DNA of 64,000 nucleotides from Prorocentrum cordatum (Eukaryota > Sar > Dinophyceae > Prorocentrales > Prorocentraceae): NCBI GenBank assembly GCA_963575745.1, contig CAUYUJ010002723.1, positions 22,502 to 86,501 of the forward strand, read 5' to 3'. This document shows, in pieces, positions 30,429 through 42,029 of the stretch (position 1 is its first letter; each line of letters begins with the position of its first letter). Position numbers and translations under genes: made by a program. The notes under the pieces are model-generated. The model was not told the DNA's origin, searched no databases, and was given only the letters and a program-made list of their open reading frames with translations.

Positions 30429-30872
30429 GTGTCGGCTCGGCCGCCTTGTTGTCGCCGTCGCCGCTTCGTCGCCGCCCGTCGTCTGGGCCGCAGTGCTGGG
30501 TCCTCCGCCTTGCTGTCGCCGTCGCCGCCCCCGGCTCCGCCTCGTCGCCGCCCGTCGTCTGGGCCTCGGTGTTGTGACCGCCGTGTTGTTGTCGCCGTCG
30601 CCACCCCGTCGCCACCACGTCGCCGGCCGTCGTCTGGGCCCCAGTGTCGAGTCCGCCGCCCTGCTGTCGCCGTCGCCGCTCCACTGCCGCCTCGTCGCCG
30701 CCCGTCGTCTCGGCCCCAGTGCTGGGTCCGCCGCCTTGTTGTCGCCGTCGCCGGCCCACTGCCGGCTCGTGGCCGCCCGTCGTCTGGGCCCCCGGTGTCG
30801 GGTCCGCCGTCCTGTTGTCACCGTTGCCGTCCCGTCGCCGCCCCGTTGTTGCCTCGTTGCCGCCCGTCGTCT
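30429..30872. repeat. Minisatellite of about 72 bp, six to seven units
   Basis: Units contain GCC-CCTTGTTGTCGCCGTCGCC followed by CGTCGCCGCCCGTCGTCTGG. The repeat stays open on the minus strand (30411-30926) and would give a repeated peptide (GPRRRAATRRQ...GDGDNKAAD). Unit lengths are near multiples of three, but this is most simply a minisatellite. Confidence 0.8.
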
Positions 30873-30907
30873 AGGCGTTGCCTGGCTCTGCTCCGAGACT
30901 GCACAAC

Positions 30908-30990
30908 ATAGAGTGCACACCAGCACAACAGATCTTGCATCACATTGACTGCATTACATTGATTGCACCACATAGAGTGCATAAGACAAA
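30908..30990 (+). repeat. TAGAGTGCA short repeats
   Basis: ACATAGAGTGCAxxACxxCAxx units recur, as at 3418-3450 and 16420-16445 at the ends of the 1.3-kb repeat copies. Confidence 0.6.
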
Positions 30991-31131
30991 TTGCTGGAAA
31001 CACACTGTTTGGGATCAATGGTGGCAAACATGTGTTCTCTAGCCGCGGCCGCGTGTCCTAGCGAACCTGGAATTCCAAAAAAAACCCATCGTGTTATGCG
31101 CAATCGGACATGGTGAGCTGCGTACATGGGA

Positions 31132-31265
31132 AGTGGTGGACGATCAGGAGGAGGAGCAGGATGGTAAGGAAGGAGGAGGAGCAGGACGATCAGCAGGAGG
31201 AGGATGAGGAAGGAGGAGGAGGAGGACGAACAACAGCAGCAGGAGCTGGAGTAGAAGGGGCGGGA
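31132..31265. repeat. GGA-rich tract
   Basis: AGGAGGAGCAGGA-type purine repeat on the plus strand. Confidence 0.8.
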
Positions 31266-31486
31266 GGGGCAAGATGGCCCAGGAATGGCGGAGGGGGGTA
31301 AATCAGATGGTCGACAACGGTTAAAGAGCATTCGGATCCAGAAAAGCGGCCCGCGCTGGAGCGAGAGCGCCACTCTTAAACGACTGGAGCAGAGCGCCGA
31401 TCCAAACATGAGGCTCACTTCTCCAGCGGGTGCACACTTTGTAATACCGAACACGATCGGATTGTGAACAATATCGTGAGACATCA

Positions 31487-31734
31487 CTCCGAAGGTAAGT
31501 CACCGCATGGGAAAGCACCTGGAAGCAATCCTCACGGTCGTCCTCGTGACTGCGGAGTTTCTCTTCCTGTCTCTTCATCGCAATTCTCCGCTTCGCAATT
31601 CTCCGCTTCACTCCGAAGGTAAGTCACCGCATGGGAAAGAACCTGGAAGCAATCCTCGTGGTCGTCCTTGTGACTGCGGAGTTTCTCCTCCTGTCTCCTC
31701 GTCGCAGTTCTCCGCTTCGCAGTTCTCCGCCTCG
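31487..31734 (+). repeat. 124-bp tandem duplication
   Basis: 31487-31610 and 31611-31734 are near-identical. Each begins ACTCCGAAGGTAAGTCACCG, which carries a textbook 5' splice-site string (GAAG then GTAAGT), and ends in doubled CGCAxTTCTCCGCTT units. Confidence 0.9.
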
Positions 31735-31796
31735 CCCCGGCGGAGGCCCGCCTCCCGCCCTCTGCTCTGCATCCGCCTCGTTCTCCTGCGTCTGTC

Positions 31797-31915
31797 CCCC
31801 CATCCTCCTCCTCCTCCTGCTCCTCCTGCTCCTCCTGCTCCTCCTGCTCCTCCTGCTCCTGCTCCTGCTCCTTCTCCTCCTCCTCCTCGTCGTCCTCCTC
31901 CTCCTCCACCTCATC
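31797..31915. repeat. (TCC)n tract
   Basis: TCC/CTG-CTCC triplets on the plus strand. Confidence 0.9.
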
Positions 31916-32029
31916 CCACGTCTCACTTGCAAGGGCGCGCACGTCGGCTTGCCTTGGCGCCGTTGCCGCCACGACTGGCGGCCCCGCTCGAGGCATCCTC
32001 AACATTCAGTCCCCGGGGGCCCAAAGTGG

Positions 32030-33275
32030 CAACAGGCACAGGTTTTAGGACGAGCGCCTCGGATTACTGATGTAAAGACCCACATGGAGGGGGTCTCGCC
32101 AGAAATTCCCCCACGATTCACTTACAGACGAGGCTCCCGCTCGAAATGTCCTGAAGACTCCGGCCACAGGAGCCCAAGGGTGGCGACAGTGAAAGGTTGT
32201 AGGATGACCGCCTGAGATTACTAGCATAAAATACGGGCTCCGTTGGGATGGAGCTCTCGCGCGAGACTTCGTCGCGATTCATGACGAGACTGCCGCTCAA
32301 GATTTCCCAGAGGTTCAGGCCCCAGGAGCCCAACAGGTGATAATGGCTACAGGTTTGTAGGACGTCGGCCTCGGATTACTAACATGAAGCGCTGGCCCTG
32401 TAGGGACTTCTTCAAGAGTCAGGCCCCAGGAGCCCAACAGTGACGACAGTAGCAGGGTTGAGGATCACTGCCTTGGATTACCAGCATGGAGCGCGGTCTC
32501 CATACGGAGGAAGCTCCCGCTCGAGACTGCCTCGCGGTTCACTCACAGCGGAGGCTCCCGCTCGAGATTTTTTCAAGGTTCGGGCCCCAAGGGCCAAACT
32601 GTGATGTTTGTTCAAGGATTTAGGATGACCGCGTACGGGCCCCATCGGGAGGGATCTCCCGCTCGAGACTGCTTCGCGATTCATCCACAGACGGGGCTCC
32701 CGCTCGAGACGTACTCAAGACTCGGGGCCCAGGAACCCCAAAATGGCGACACTTACAAGTTTTAGGGTGACCGTCTCGGACTGCTAACATGAAGTGCGGG
32801 CCCTTCTAGGGGGGGGGGGCTTTCTCACGAGACTTCCTCTCCATTCACTCTCAAACGAAGCTCTCGCTCAAAACTGTTTTAAGATTCAGGCACCAGGAGC
32901 CCCAAAGTGATGACAGCTGCATATAATAGGATGTCCGTCTCGGATTACTAAAATGAGGCACTGGTCCTATGGGAACTCCTTCAAGATTCAGGTTTCAGGA
33001 GCCCAACAGTGATGATAGATGCAGGTTTCAGGAGGACCGCCTCGGATAACGAGCATGAAGCGCGGGCTCCATTGGGAAGAGGCTCGCGCTCGAATCTTCC
33101 GCGCGATGCCCCATACGAGGCTACCGCTCGAGATGGTTTCGCGATTCTGCCCGCAGGGGCCCAAACGTGACGACAGGTTGAAGGTTTTAGGATGACCGCC
33201 TGAGACTACTGATCTGAAGTGCGGGCCCCACAGAGCGGGAGTTCTGCTCGAGTCTTCCACGCTATTCGCTCACAG
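32030..33275 (+). repeat. Degenerate satellite, about eight units
   Basis: The string CTCGGATTACTAACATGAAGCG or close variants occurs at about 32062, 32214, 32372, 32473, 32775, 32940, 33042 and 33205. GGCTCCCGCTCGAGA and CAGGAGCCCAACAGTGATGA blocks alternate with it. Spacing is 100-165 bp with one longer gap. No ORF of note. Confidence 0.8.
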
Positions 33276-33337
33276 TCCAGGATCCCGTTCGACATTTCTT
33301 CAAGATGGGCGGGTGAGTGTGTGGGAGGGTGTGCAAT

Positions 33338-33355
33338 GATGGTGTCGGTGATGAC

Positions 33356-33398
<43 letters not shown>

Positions 33399-33475
33399 GT
33401 GGTGATGATGATGGTGATGGTGATGGTGATGGTGATGACGATGATGATGGTGGCGGTAATGAAGATGACACTTAT
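33338..33475. repeat. (GAT)n tract
   Basis: ATG/GAT trinucleotides on the plus strand. Confidence 0.95.
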
Positions 33476-33732
33476 GGAGATGATTGTAGATGGTAGTCAC
33501 GCCGTGCTAATAGTGACGACGATGGTTGCGATGCGGATGACATGATCGTGATGATCATGCGAATGATAATGGTGATAGCCATTCAATCATGTGAATGGCA
33601 AAGGGGGTGTCAGGATGATTGTACGGGGCGTCCAGAAAATGCAAGACCCCATTTAGGGTGTCAGGAGCAAGAACGCGTGAGGCCTCCTCAGGGTGAATAC
33701 GTGACTGAGTGCGTGTGTGTGGGTAAGTGCGC

Positions 33733-33945
33733 GATGATGATGGCGATGGTGGTGATGGTAATGATGGTGATGATAATGATGCTGATCATAATGACACGGT
33801 GGTGCTGATGATGATGACGATGCTGCTGTTGATGATGATTATGCTGCTGTTGATGTTGATATCGGTGATGATGATTATGGTGATCATGACGATGATGATG
33901 CTGATGCTGGTGATGCTGATGATGATGGTGACGATGTTGATGGCT
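33733..33945. repeat. (GAT)n tract at the LINE-3 5' break
   Basis: Degenerate GAT/GCT triplets run directly into the LINE-3 coding remnant. A same-strand GAT tract lies beyond its 3' side (35471-35690). Confidence 0.9.
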
Positions 33946-33949
33946 GATC

Positions 33950-34640
33950 CCACGGCTTGGCGTAAATGTCACACGTTGAAGGCTGAACTTACAAGCAACC
34001 ACTACTCTCTCAACGGCCGGCTCAAACTTCTCCACGGAACGATCACCCCGACGGTTCTTTATGGGTGCTAAGCTTGGACCATTACAAAAGAATTCGAACA
34101 ACGGTTGTGGAAGACTCAACGGCAGATGCTCCGGATGATCGTGCGCATGCCACGTCGCATGACCAACGCAACCACGCCGATACAACAACGCCCTCCTGAC
34201 ACTGACGCGCTGTCTGGTGAGAGCGCCCACAGTGACACGCACTGCCACGACGCCCAAACCAATACTAGCGACGATGACGACACCACAACGCCCTCCTCTA
34301 CGCCATGTGACATTCCTCAAGCAGAAGTGGAAGAGTCCTGGGCGGACTGGATCCGACGATCCACGCACGCCGCAGAAGAGAACCTGAAGCGGCTCAATAT
34401 CGACGACTCGACAACGTTAGCACGAAGGCAAAAATGGAGGTGGGTGCGGCACCTCGCAACGACGGAAGCCGCCGAATGGGCGAAACGTGCTTTACAGTGA
34501 ACACCGGAACAGGACATCAGGTGCAATGCAACCCGCCGAACAGGACGGCCCAAACAAAAATGGATACACGATTTGAAGCAATTTGTGCATGGCGTGCAAC
34601 GACGCAGCTACGGCAACAAGCTTATCGGGCTTGATTGTAT
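33950..34640 (+). pseudogene. LINE 3' fragment (LINE-3)
   Basis: Reads in one frame as the end of a LINE RT: RLKLLHGTITPTVLYGC, then a TAA at 34069-34071, then AWTITKEFEQRLWKTQRQMLRMIVRMPRR, and WADWIRRSTHAAEENLKRL through RRQKWRWVRHLATT. After the stop at 34498-34500 a frame change gives RTGRPKQKWIHDLKQFV. This LYG-W...QRxMLR...GRPxxxW pattern is characteristic of one LINE clade common in dinoflagellates. The 5' end is truncated at a GAT tract. One stop and one frameshift make it a pseudogene. Confidence 0.85.
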
Positions 34641-34829
34641 CACCATCATCCCCATCATCCGTCACACCTTCACACATACTTGGTATTGCTTCAACGAATG
34701 TGGGGAACTCTCCAAGATGGCTTCGTGCGCCGACATTAATCGTGGCACGACTCCCGATTCCCCGACTCCGGAGGCACGACTCCCGATCAGCTCGCTGACA
34801 CGAATGGCGATTCCCCGACTCTGGCGGCA

Positions 34830-35250
34830 GTTCTACGTCTCTCCGACTACGGCTCCGACTCCGGCTCCCATCTTTCCCACTCCAGCTTTCCCATCCCATC
34901 TCTCCGACTCCTGCTCCGACTTTGGCTCTCCCATATCATCCCTCCGTTTCCGGCTCCGATGTTGGCTCCCGTTTTGTCCGATTCCGGCTCTCCCATCTCA
35001 TCCTTCCGACTCCGGCTCCGACTCTGGCTCCCATTTTTTCCGACTCCGGCTCTCCCATCTCATCCCTCCGATTCTGCCCCCGACTCTGGCTCCCATTTTT
35101 CCGACTCCAGCTCTCCCATCTCATTTTTCCGACTCCGGCTCCGACTCTGGCTCCAATTCTGGGTCCCAATTTTCCGACTCCAGGTCCTATCCCATCTCTC
35201 CGACTCCGGCCCCGATTCCTATTTCCATCTCTCCGACGGTGGTCCCGAGT
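34830..35250. repeat. CTCCGACTCCGGCTC minisatellite
   Basis: Units of about 70-78 bp combine CTCCCATCTCATCCCTCCGA, CTCCGGCTCCGACTCTGG and CCCATTTTTCCGACTCC, about five to six copies. Open on both strands as Ser/Asp/Gly or Arg/Glu/Gly repeats. Confidence 0.8.
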
Positions 35251-35417
35251 TTGGTCAAATGTATTCGACCGTGGCAGTACGTGTGGTTCTTCTTCTCCGA
35301 CTGCGGCTTCGTCACCCACTCCCATCTTTCCGACCCGGCTGCCATTTCCCGACCCCGGCTTCTGAGCGGTGCCCCGGCGCCCTCCCGCCGTTCCCTCGTA
35401 GGTGCCTCGACGCGGGC

Positions 35418-35470
35418 TCTTGTCTTGTCTTGTCTTGTCTTGTCTTGTCTTGTCTTGTCTTGTCTTGTCT
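35418..35470. repeat. (TTGTC)n pentanucleotide, about 10 units
   Basis: Perfect TTGTC repeat that ends directly in a GAT tract. Confidence 0.98.
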
Positions 35471-35690
35471 GATGATGTTGATGCTGGTGATGATGATGGT
35501 ACTGCTGTGAGTAGTGATGGTGATGTTGATAGCGATGACGTTCGATGGTCATGTTGAGATGCTGATCGTGACGATGATGATGGTGACGATGATGGTGGTG
35601 ATGAGATGGCAGTGACGTTGAGGAACGATGGTGGTAGCGATGATAACGGTGATGGTGATGGTGATGGTGATGACGTAAAAGGAGGAGAGG
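35471..35690. repeat. (GAT)n tract
   Basis: Degenerate GAT/GGT triplets, same strand as those at 33338 and 33733. Confidence 0.9.
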
Positions 35691-35699
35691 AATAGTGTG

Positions 35700-36540
35700 C
35701 TGTCCTGCGCGGGGATGCCCAGAGAAAACACGACCCCCACTTAGCATGTGGGGAGAACAACGTTTGAAATCTTGTTTGTCAAACAGGCGCGGAGAGGGCG
35801 GGCTACATATCGACGAAGGCAGGGGAGAGAGGACATTTGCATTCATAATTTGCAGTGTACAGAGAATGAAGAGGAGGAAGGAGGGATGAGAGGAAGGAGG
35901 AGGAGATAGGGAGGCTGGAGGAGGAGGAAGAGGAGGGGGAGGAGGAGGGAGAAGGGAAGGGAGGGCGCTTTTCGAGGTTTCCAGCGGACCTGTGGCCAGG
36001 GGGCTCTCGTCCCCCTCTGTCTCCACCACTCCTTGCCTTTCCATCGCAGTGCCTTCCCCTGCCTCCTCCCCCCCTGCGTTCCCCAGTCCTCCGTCCTCTT
36101 CTCCCTCCCGATCCCCGCCTCCCCGTCCCAGTCCTCCCGTCTGGTCCCGCCTCCCCCTCGCCCTCCGCTTTCTTCCTCCTCCTGCTCCCGCTGCTCCTCG
36201 CCTTCTTGCGCTCGCCCATGTCCTGATCACCCTGCGCCTCTCTCTCTCCTCGCCCGTCCCCTCCCCCGTCCCGCTCCCGCTCCCGATCATCACTGCGCCG
36301 TTGGCCCTTCCGCCCGCAGCACTCGCGCGCGCCGCATCCCTTCGCAGCTCCGCTCTGCCAGGCGCGCGGCGCGCGCGCGCCCAGGGCGCGCCGCTCGGCG
36401 CGCCCCTCGGCGACGGATGCGTCAGGCGCCCGCCGCGGCGGCGTCCGCATGGGACCGCGCCCCCGCCGCCAGCTTCGCCCCCGAGGCCGAGGGCAGGGAA
36501 TGCGCACCCACAGCGACGGCGGCGACCCAGATCTCCACAC
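35700..36540. other. GC-rich low complexity, no gene recognised
   Basis: GGA-rich 35865-35955, then CTCC/CCCG-rich sequence. Long minus-strand open frames (35187-36545) are Arg/Gly/Glu low complexity without a domain. Confidence 0.45.
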
Positions 36541-36545
36541 GACAC

Positions 36546-36546
<1 letters not shown>

Positions 36547-36593
<47 letters not shown>

Positions 36594-36602
36594 CGACGGC
36601 TA

Positions 36603-36634
<32 letters not shown>

Positions 36635-36640
36635 ATATGG
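36547..36640. repeat. (ACG)n tract
   Basis: Nearly perfect ACG/CGA triplets. Confidence 0.95.
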
Positions 36641-36857
36641 TTTTTGTCCATGGGCGTTCTTTCCTCGGTCTCGGCCCCCCGGGGCCCGCCGCCGGGCCCC
36701 CAACTAGACGGGCCCGGGGCGACGCGCGGGCCCCGTGGAGAGGGGCCCGGGCCTCCGAGGCGGCGCCCCGACGGAGCCCGGTCCGCGGATGCCCGGGGGG
36801 CTGCCGGCGACGACGACGTCTTCGTTGCTCGGGAGCCTCGGGACGGGGGTCAATTGG

Positions 36858-37110
36858 GCGCCCGAGTTATCCGGGGTAACTCGGGTCCGGGGTAACTCGT
36901 GTCCGGGGTAACTCGGGTTCGGGGTAACTCGGGTTCGGATTCCCGAAAAAAAGGAACCCGAGTTAGCCCTGACCCGAGTTACCCCTGATGAATTGGGGCT
37001 CTGGGCGCCCGAGTTATCCGGGGTAACTCGGGCCCGGGGTAACTCGGGTTCGGATTTCCGAAAAACGAACCCGAGTTAGCCCTGACCCGAGTTACCCCTG
37101 ATGATTCGGG
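36858..37110. repeat. Duplicated hairpin unit built on GGGTAACTCGGGT
   Basis: Two units of 100-140 bp. Each has GGGGTAACTCGGGTTCG, a short A-rich loop, and CGAACCCGAGTT...CTGACCCGAGTTACCCC, so each folds on itself (stem AACTCGGGTTCG/CGAACCCGAGTT perfect in the second unit). Confidence 0.9.
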
Positions 37111-37335
37111 GCTCTGAGTCAATGCGAACGGGGGTCAGCCAGGGCACCCGATCCTGCAGGATCCTGCGAAGGCCCCCTCTGGCTGACCCGGGTTCGCGAG
37201 CCGCGCGTGGCCGCGAGGCGGCCGCGCCCATTGGCTGGCCCGGGTTTGCGAAGACCTGCGTTGCAGTTTTTTGTGTCCTGCATTTCAGTTTTTAGTTTCC
37301 TGCTGACCCGGGTCTGGATTGACCCGGGTCAGAAG
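37111..37335. repeat. GACCCGGGT repeats with a GATCCTGCAGGATC palindrome
   Basis: Five CTGACCCGGGTT-like motifs plus a 14-bp palindrome at 37150-37163. The same pair of motifs recurs at 63600-63690. Confidence 0.7.
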
Positions 37336-37654
37336 ATCGCCGATGCTGGATTCTCGTGTTTGGTTTGTCGGAGTCTGGAGCATATACATTACCAGTGGCG
37401 GGCTGCCCTTCAATCCTGGGACCTGGTGAGGGTCGGGGACGACGTCGGGGTCGTGTGGTGTACACTGGCTTCCGCATGTTCCAGGGGGAACAGCGACAAA
37501 TGCATACACCAGGATCCCGTATACACCAGGATCCGCTTTCCTGTGCGAGTTTCGGTGCGGCGCCGGACAAAGCTTCGGTGTATAGAGTGCGGTTCCCTAG
37601 TTTGTTCCTTCCTGGAGTCGAAAACGACAATGCATATACATATAGAGAAACGTT

Positions 37655-37745
37655 CGGAGGTCGGCGCTGGGCTCCCTCTGGCGGCGCCTCCAGCGCCGCC
37701 TCCGGCGCGCTCCCGCGCGCCAGGGAGGGGGGGCCAGCGCCAAGC
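37655..37745. repeat. Foldback element, copy 1
   Basis: Left CGGCGCTGG-CTCCCTCTGG and right CCAGGGAGGGGGGGCCAGCG are inverse. The GGCGGCGCCTCCAGCGCC centre is itself palindromic. Related to 56067-56229 and 56474-56609. Confidence 0.65.
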
Positions 37746-38034
37746 CAAAGAGATCCGTGCGCGTCTGTTCCTGGTTCCTTCTTGAGATTCTCGCCGCCAA
37801 GGCTGGACGCAGCTAGAAGAAACTGGTCAGAAAGGGCCTTGAGAGAGGTCCGGGGACCGATACTTGAGGAGACGGCGTCTGCACGTCTCTCGAGCTCCCA
37901 GCGCCCTTCCTGGACCACGGAGCCGTCAACAAGCAGCTCAGGCGGAAGCACTGGCCCAGGGAAAATCTCGTAGAGGAACACTGGTCCCGGAGGCTCGCGA
38001 AAACATTCGCAGACAGACACTCACATGCACACAT

Positions 38035-38480
38035 GTGTATGTGTATATATGTGTATATATACATACACTTTCGGGTGTCGCGGCCACGCGCGCGACGACG
38101 CGGCGAAGTAAAGGTCGGGCGGGGAGGCGCGCGGGGTCAGACCAGCTCACGCAGTGTGGAGGAGCCGACACACACACGCACGCAGTGTAGCCTCCAGCGG
38201 CCAGGTGACGGCGCCGTCGCGAAGCGCGGAGCCGAGACACGCTTGGGCGACTTTACACCTGGCGTAGCAGATGAGTGGACTGGTCGTGGCAGTCGCGTGC
38301 AGACACACACGCACACTCATACACATACACACATTTTCTGACGTCGTGGCCTTGCGCACAGCGTCGAGGCGTAGAAGGTCGGAGAGCAAGAAAGACGCGC
38401 GCGGCCGACACACTCACACTCACACACCCACACACACACACTTTTTAGCGTCGCGGCCCTGCGCGTGGCGACAGGTCGTA
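38035..38480. repeat. Degenerate repeat of about 110 bp with CACA tracts
   Basis: Units pair a GTCGCGGCC-xGCGC-GACG-CG block with an AAGGTCG-GAG and a CACACAC tract. About four copies, decreasing in similarity. No gene. Confidence 0.55.
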
Positions 38481-38489
38481 GCGCGCGCC

Positions 38490-38845
38490 CGACTAGGAAC
38501 GCCCGAACCATTCAAGACTGCTTAGGGTCCCGCAGCGGCCTGCGGCCATAAGCCATTCGGGCGTGGATGACGGAGGGAGCGGTGGAAGGACGAGGCTACG
38601 GTGAGGTGGAGGGTGCCGTAAGCCATCCCTGACTGCATGGCGGGGGGGGGGCGAGGAAGCAGCGTGGAGCGACATGAAGACCGAGACCGACCTGGAAACC
38701 CAAAGGGCGGGGGGGGCACAGCCCGCGCTGCGCAGGTGCCAAGGCTGGCCGACGCCAGCACAAGGGCACGAGGAGCGGAGCAGCAGGGAGGCCGCGAAGG
38801 CTTGGCAGCAGGCGTCGAGCAGCCGCAAAGGCCGCAGGCAGACAA
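38490..38845. other. No gene recognised
   Basis: Unique GC-rich sequence between repeat blocks. Open frames without domain. Confidence 0.4.
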
Positions 38846-38849
38846 CACA

Positions 38850-40850
38850 CACAACACACAGCACACAGCACACACAACACACAGCAAACACAACAACGCA
38901 CACAACATACAACCCACGCACACAACACATGCAACACAGCACACAGCATGCAACACACACAACACACAATCCACAACACACAACACACAACGCACGCAAC
39001 ACACAACACACACCACACACGACACACAACACACAACGCACAACACATCACACACACAACCAACACGACCCACACAACCCGTATAACACAGCACACAACA
39101 CAGCACACACAACACACAACTCACAACACACAACACACAAACTCACATTACACACAGCATGCAACACACAACACAAACACCACACAACAAACAGCCCACA
39201 TTACACATACCATCCAACACACAACACACACACATACAACACACACAACGCACACACCACACAACACACAACACGCGCAACGCACACCACACAGCACACA
39301 GCACACATAATACACACCACACACCACACAACACACACGCACCACAACCCACGGCATCCACAACACACAACACACAACACACACAGCACACTCAACACGC
39401 AGCACACACACAACTCACAGCACACACAACACACACAACACACAACACACAACACACAGACAGCAACCCACAACACTAACCAGCACACAACAACGCACAC
39501 CACACAGCACACAACACATAACATACAGCACACACACCAACACCCCACACTGCACACACCACAAACCACACAACACACAACACAAAACAGACACCACACA
39601 TACACACCACACACAACCCACACAACACACACCATACACAACACACAGCACACAGCCCACACGACACACACCATACGCAACGCACACAACACATAACCCA
39701 CGCAACCCACAGCACACACAACATACACAACACGCAACACAGGACACACACACCACACACGTCACACACAACGCACAAGACACAATACACAACACACACA
39801 CACACACCTCACGCAACCCACACACACACAACACACGCCCAACACTTACAACACACAACACACACACACCACACAGCACACAAAACACAGCACACACAAC
39901 CAACACACAACACACAACACATCATACAAGTCACAGTACACAACACACACAACCCACAGCACAAACGACACAACACCACACGCCCAACACACGCACACAA
40001 CACACAACACACACAACACACAGCACACACATCACACGCAACACGCACACAACACACACCGCACACTCACAACACACATGACACACAGCACGCACAACAC
40101 ACAGCCTTTGCACAATACACACAACACCTATAACCCACAACACATAACACACAACACACAACACACAACACACATCACACACAACACAACGCACTCCACA
40201 CACACAGCACACAGCGCACACACAACACACTACACACAGCACACACAACACAATAACCCCACACACACACAACAACATACACACAAAACACAACCCACAC
40301 AACACACGCAACACACACGAGCACACAACACGCACTCACAACCCACATGACACACAAATCGCACACCACGCAGCAGACATACGAGACACACACTACACAT
40401 CACACACAACAAACACACAACACACAGCACACATAACGCACAACACACAGTACACACAACACACACACACAACACGCAACACACAACAAACACAACACAC
40501 TACACACAACACAACACACAACACTCAACACACACCCTACACAACACACAGCACACACAACATGCAGCACACACTACACAAAACACACAGCGCACACACA
40601 ACACACACACACACACCGCACAACACCCAACACCCAACATGCACACACCACATACACACATCACACACATCACACACAACACGCAGCACACACCAAGCAC
40701 AACACACACAGCACACACACAACACACAACACACCACACACGCAACGCACACAACACACACAACACAGAACACACAGCACACACCACAATGCACACAACA
40801 CATACCACGCACGCAACGCACACAAACAACAACCAACCCGCGTTCCCACA
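38850..40850. repeat. 2-kb CA-rich (CACAACA)n microsatellite
   Basis: Two kilobases made almost only of ACAC and ACAACAC units on the plus strand, with scattered C and T changes. The long Cys/Val frames on the minus strand and Thr/His frames on the plus strand are artefacts. Confidence 0.95.
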
Positions 40851-41215
40851 GGCTGCCGTGAGACTTGTGCGGTGTCGCGCGCGCGTTGCAGGTGCGGCCC
40901 CATCACTCCACCTGGAACGGGCTGGTCCACCCACCAGAATCGACAGCGGCATTTTGCAAGGTTGCGTGTGTTGCTCGCAAGGCGTGTGAGTGTCGGTGTG
41001 CCCAATGCCAGGAAGGGGCCGGTCCTGGCGAATGGATGCGACAAGAGCAGCGCGCAGGGTGTGAATTTGGCGTGGGGTGGTTGCGCAGTGGACCGTGCCC
41101 CACCCGCGTGACTCCCCCGCACGTCCACTGCAGCCGGCGTTGCTTGCCGTGGCGCGCAGCCTGAACGATGGTGCGAGGACACGGTTTTGTTTCCTCTTTG
41201 GGCGAGCAGCGAACG
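40851..41215. other. Unique island within CA repeats
   Basis: About 365 bp of ordinary sequence. Short open frames on both strands, no domain recognised. Confidence 0.4.
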
Positions 41216-41420
41216 AACGAACACAACGCACAACGCACCATACACAGCACACAACACACAACATACACCAAATAACACACAACGCATCACACACAGCGTG
41301 CAATACACAGCACACAATACACAACGCGTATCACACAACACACAGGACACAACGCACAACACGCAACACACAACACACAATGTACAACGCACAACACAGC
41401 ACGCAACAAACATTACACAA
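41216..41420. repeat. CA-rich microsatellite
   Basis: Same ACACAACGCAC composition as 38850-40850, interrupted by the unique island. Confidence 0.9.
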
Positions 41421-41479
41421 CAGACAGATTGCCCCAGTGCGACCCTACCTAGAAGTTGGAGCCCCCAGGCAAGCAGCAT

Positions 41480-41905
41480 TAGTTGCTATGCTATACTAGG
41501 CTATGCTATGCTATGCTGCGTTTTGCTCTGCTTTGCTATGCTATGCTATGCTGCGCTAGGCTGTGCTATGATATGGTATAATAAGCTATTATATGTCATG
41601 ATGCGCTGTGCTATGCTGCGCTATGCTGTGATATGCTAAACTGCGCTATGCTATGCTATGATATGCTATGCTATGATATGCTGATTTGTGTTATGATATG
41701 CTATGATATGCCTGGCTATGTTATGTTGCACTATGGTATGCGAAGATGAGATGAAACAGTGCTATGCTATGCTATGCCTGGCTATGCTCTGCGATGATAT
41801 GCGATGCTATGCTATGCTATGCTATGCTACCAGAGCTAAGCTGAAGCTAAGCTCAGCTAAGATGAAATAGTATAAGCTAAGACGAGATAAGCAACGCTAA
41901 GCTAA
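41480..41905. repeat. (CTATG)n pentanucleotide, degenerate
   Basis: TATGC/TATGA/TGCGC pentamers over about 350 bp, passing into GCTAA pentamers (41830-41905). Confidence 0.9.
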
Positions 41906-42029
41906 GGGGGCGTAGCTGGGGGAACCGCGGGGCGGATACTGGAGGAACTGCCCGGGCCGGTTCCCACTGCCCGCCCTTGAAGCCAAGAGGGTAAGAACCC
42001 CTCTAGGCAGAGCCTAGGCAGGGAACAAA

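Noticed and set aside
35187-36545. 452-codon minus-strand ORF
   Set aside because: Runs through GAT, TTGTC and GGA tracts and a minisatellite; low complexity throughout.
38850-40850. Long Cys/Val-rich and Thr/His-rich ORFs
   Set aside because: They are translations of a CA microsatellite in different frames.
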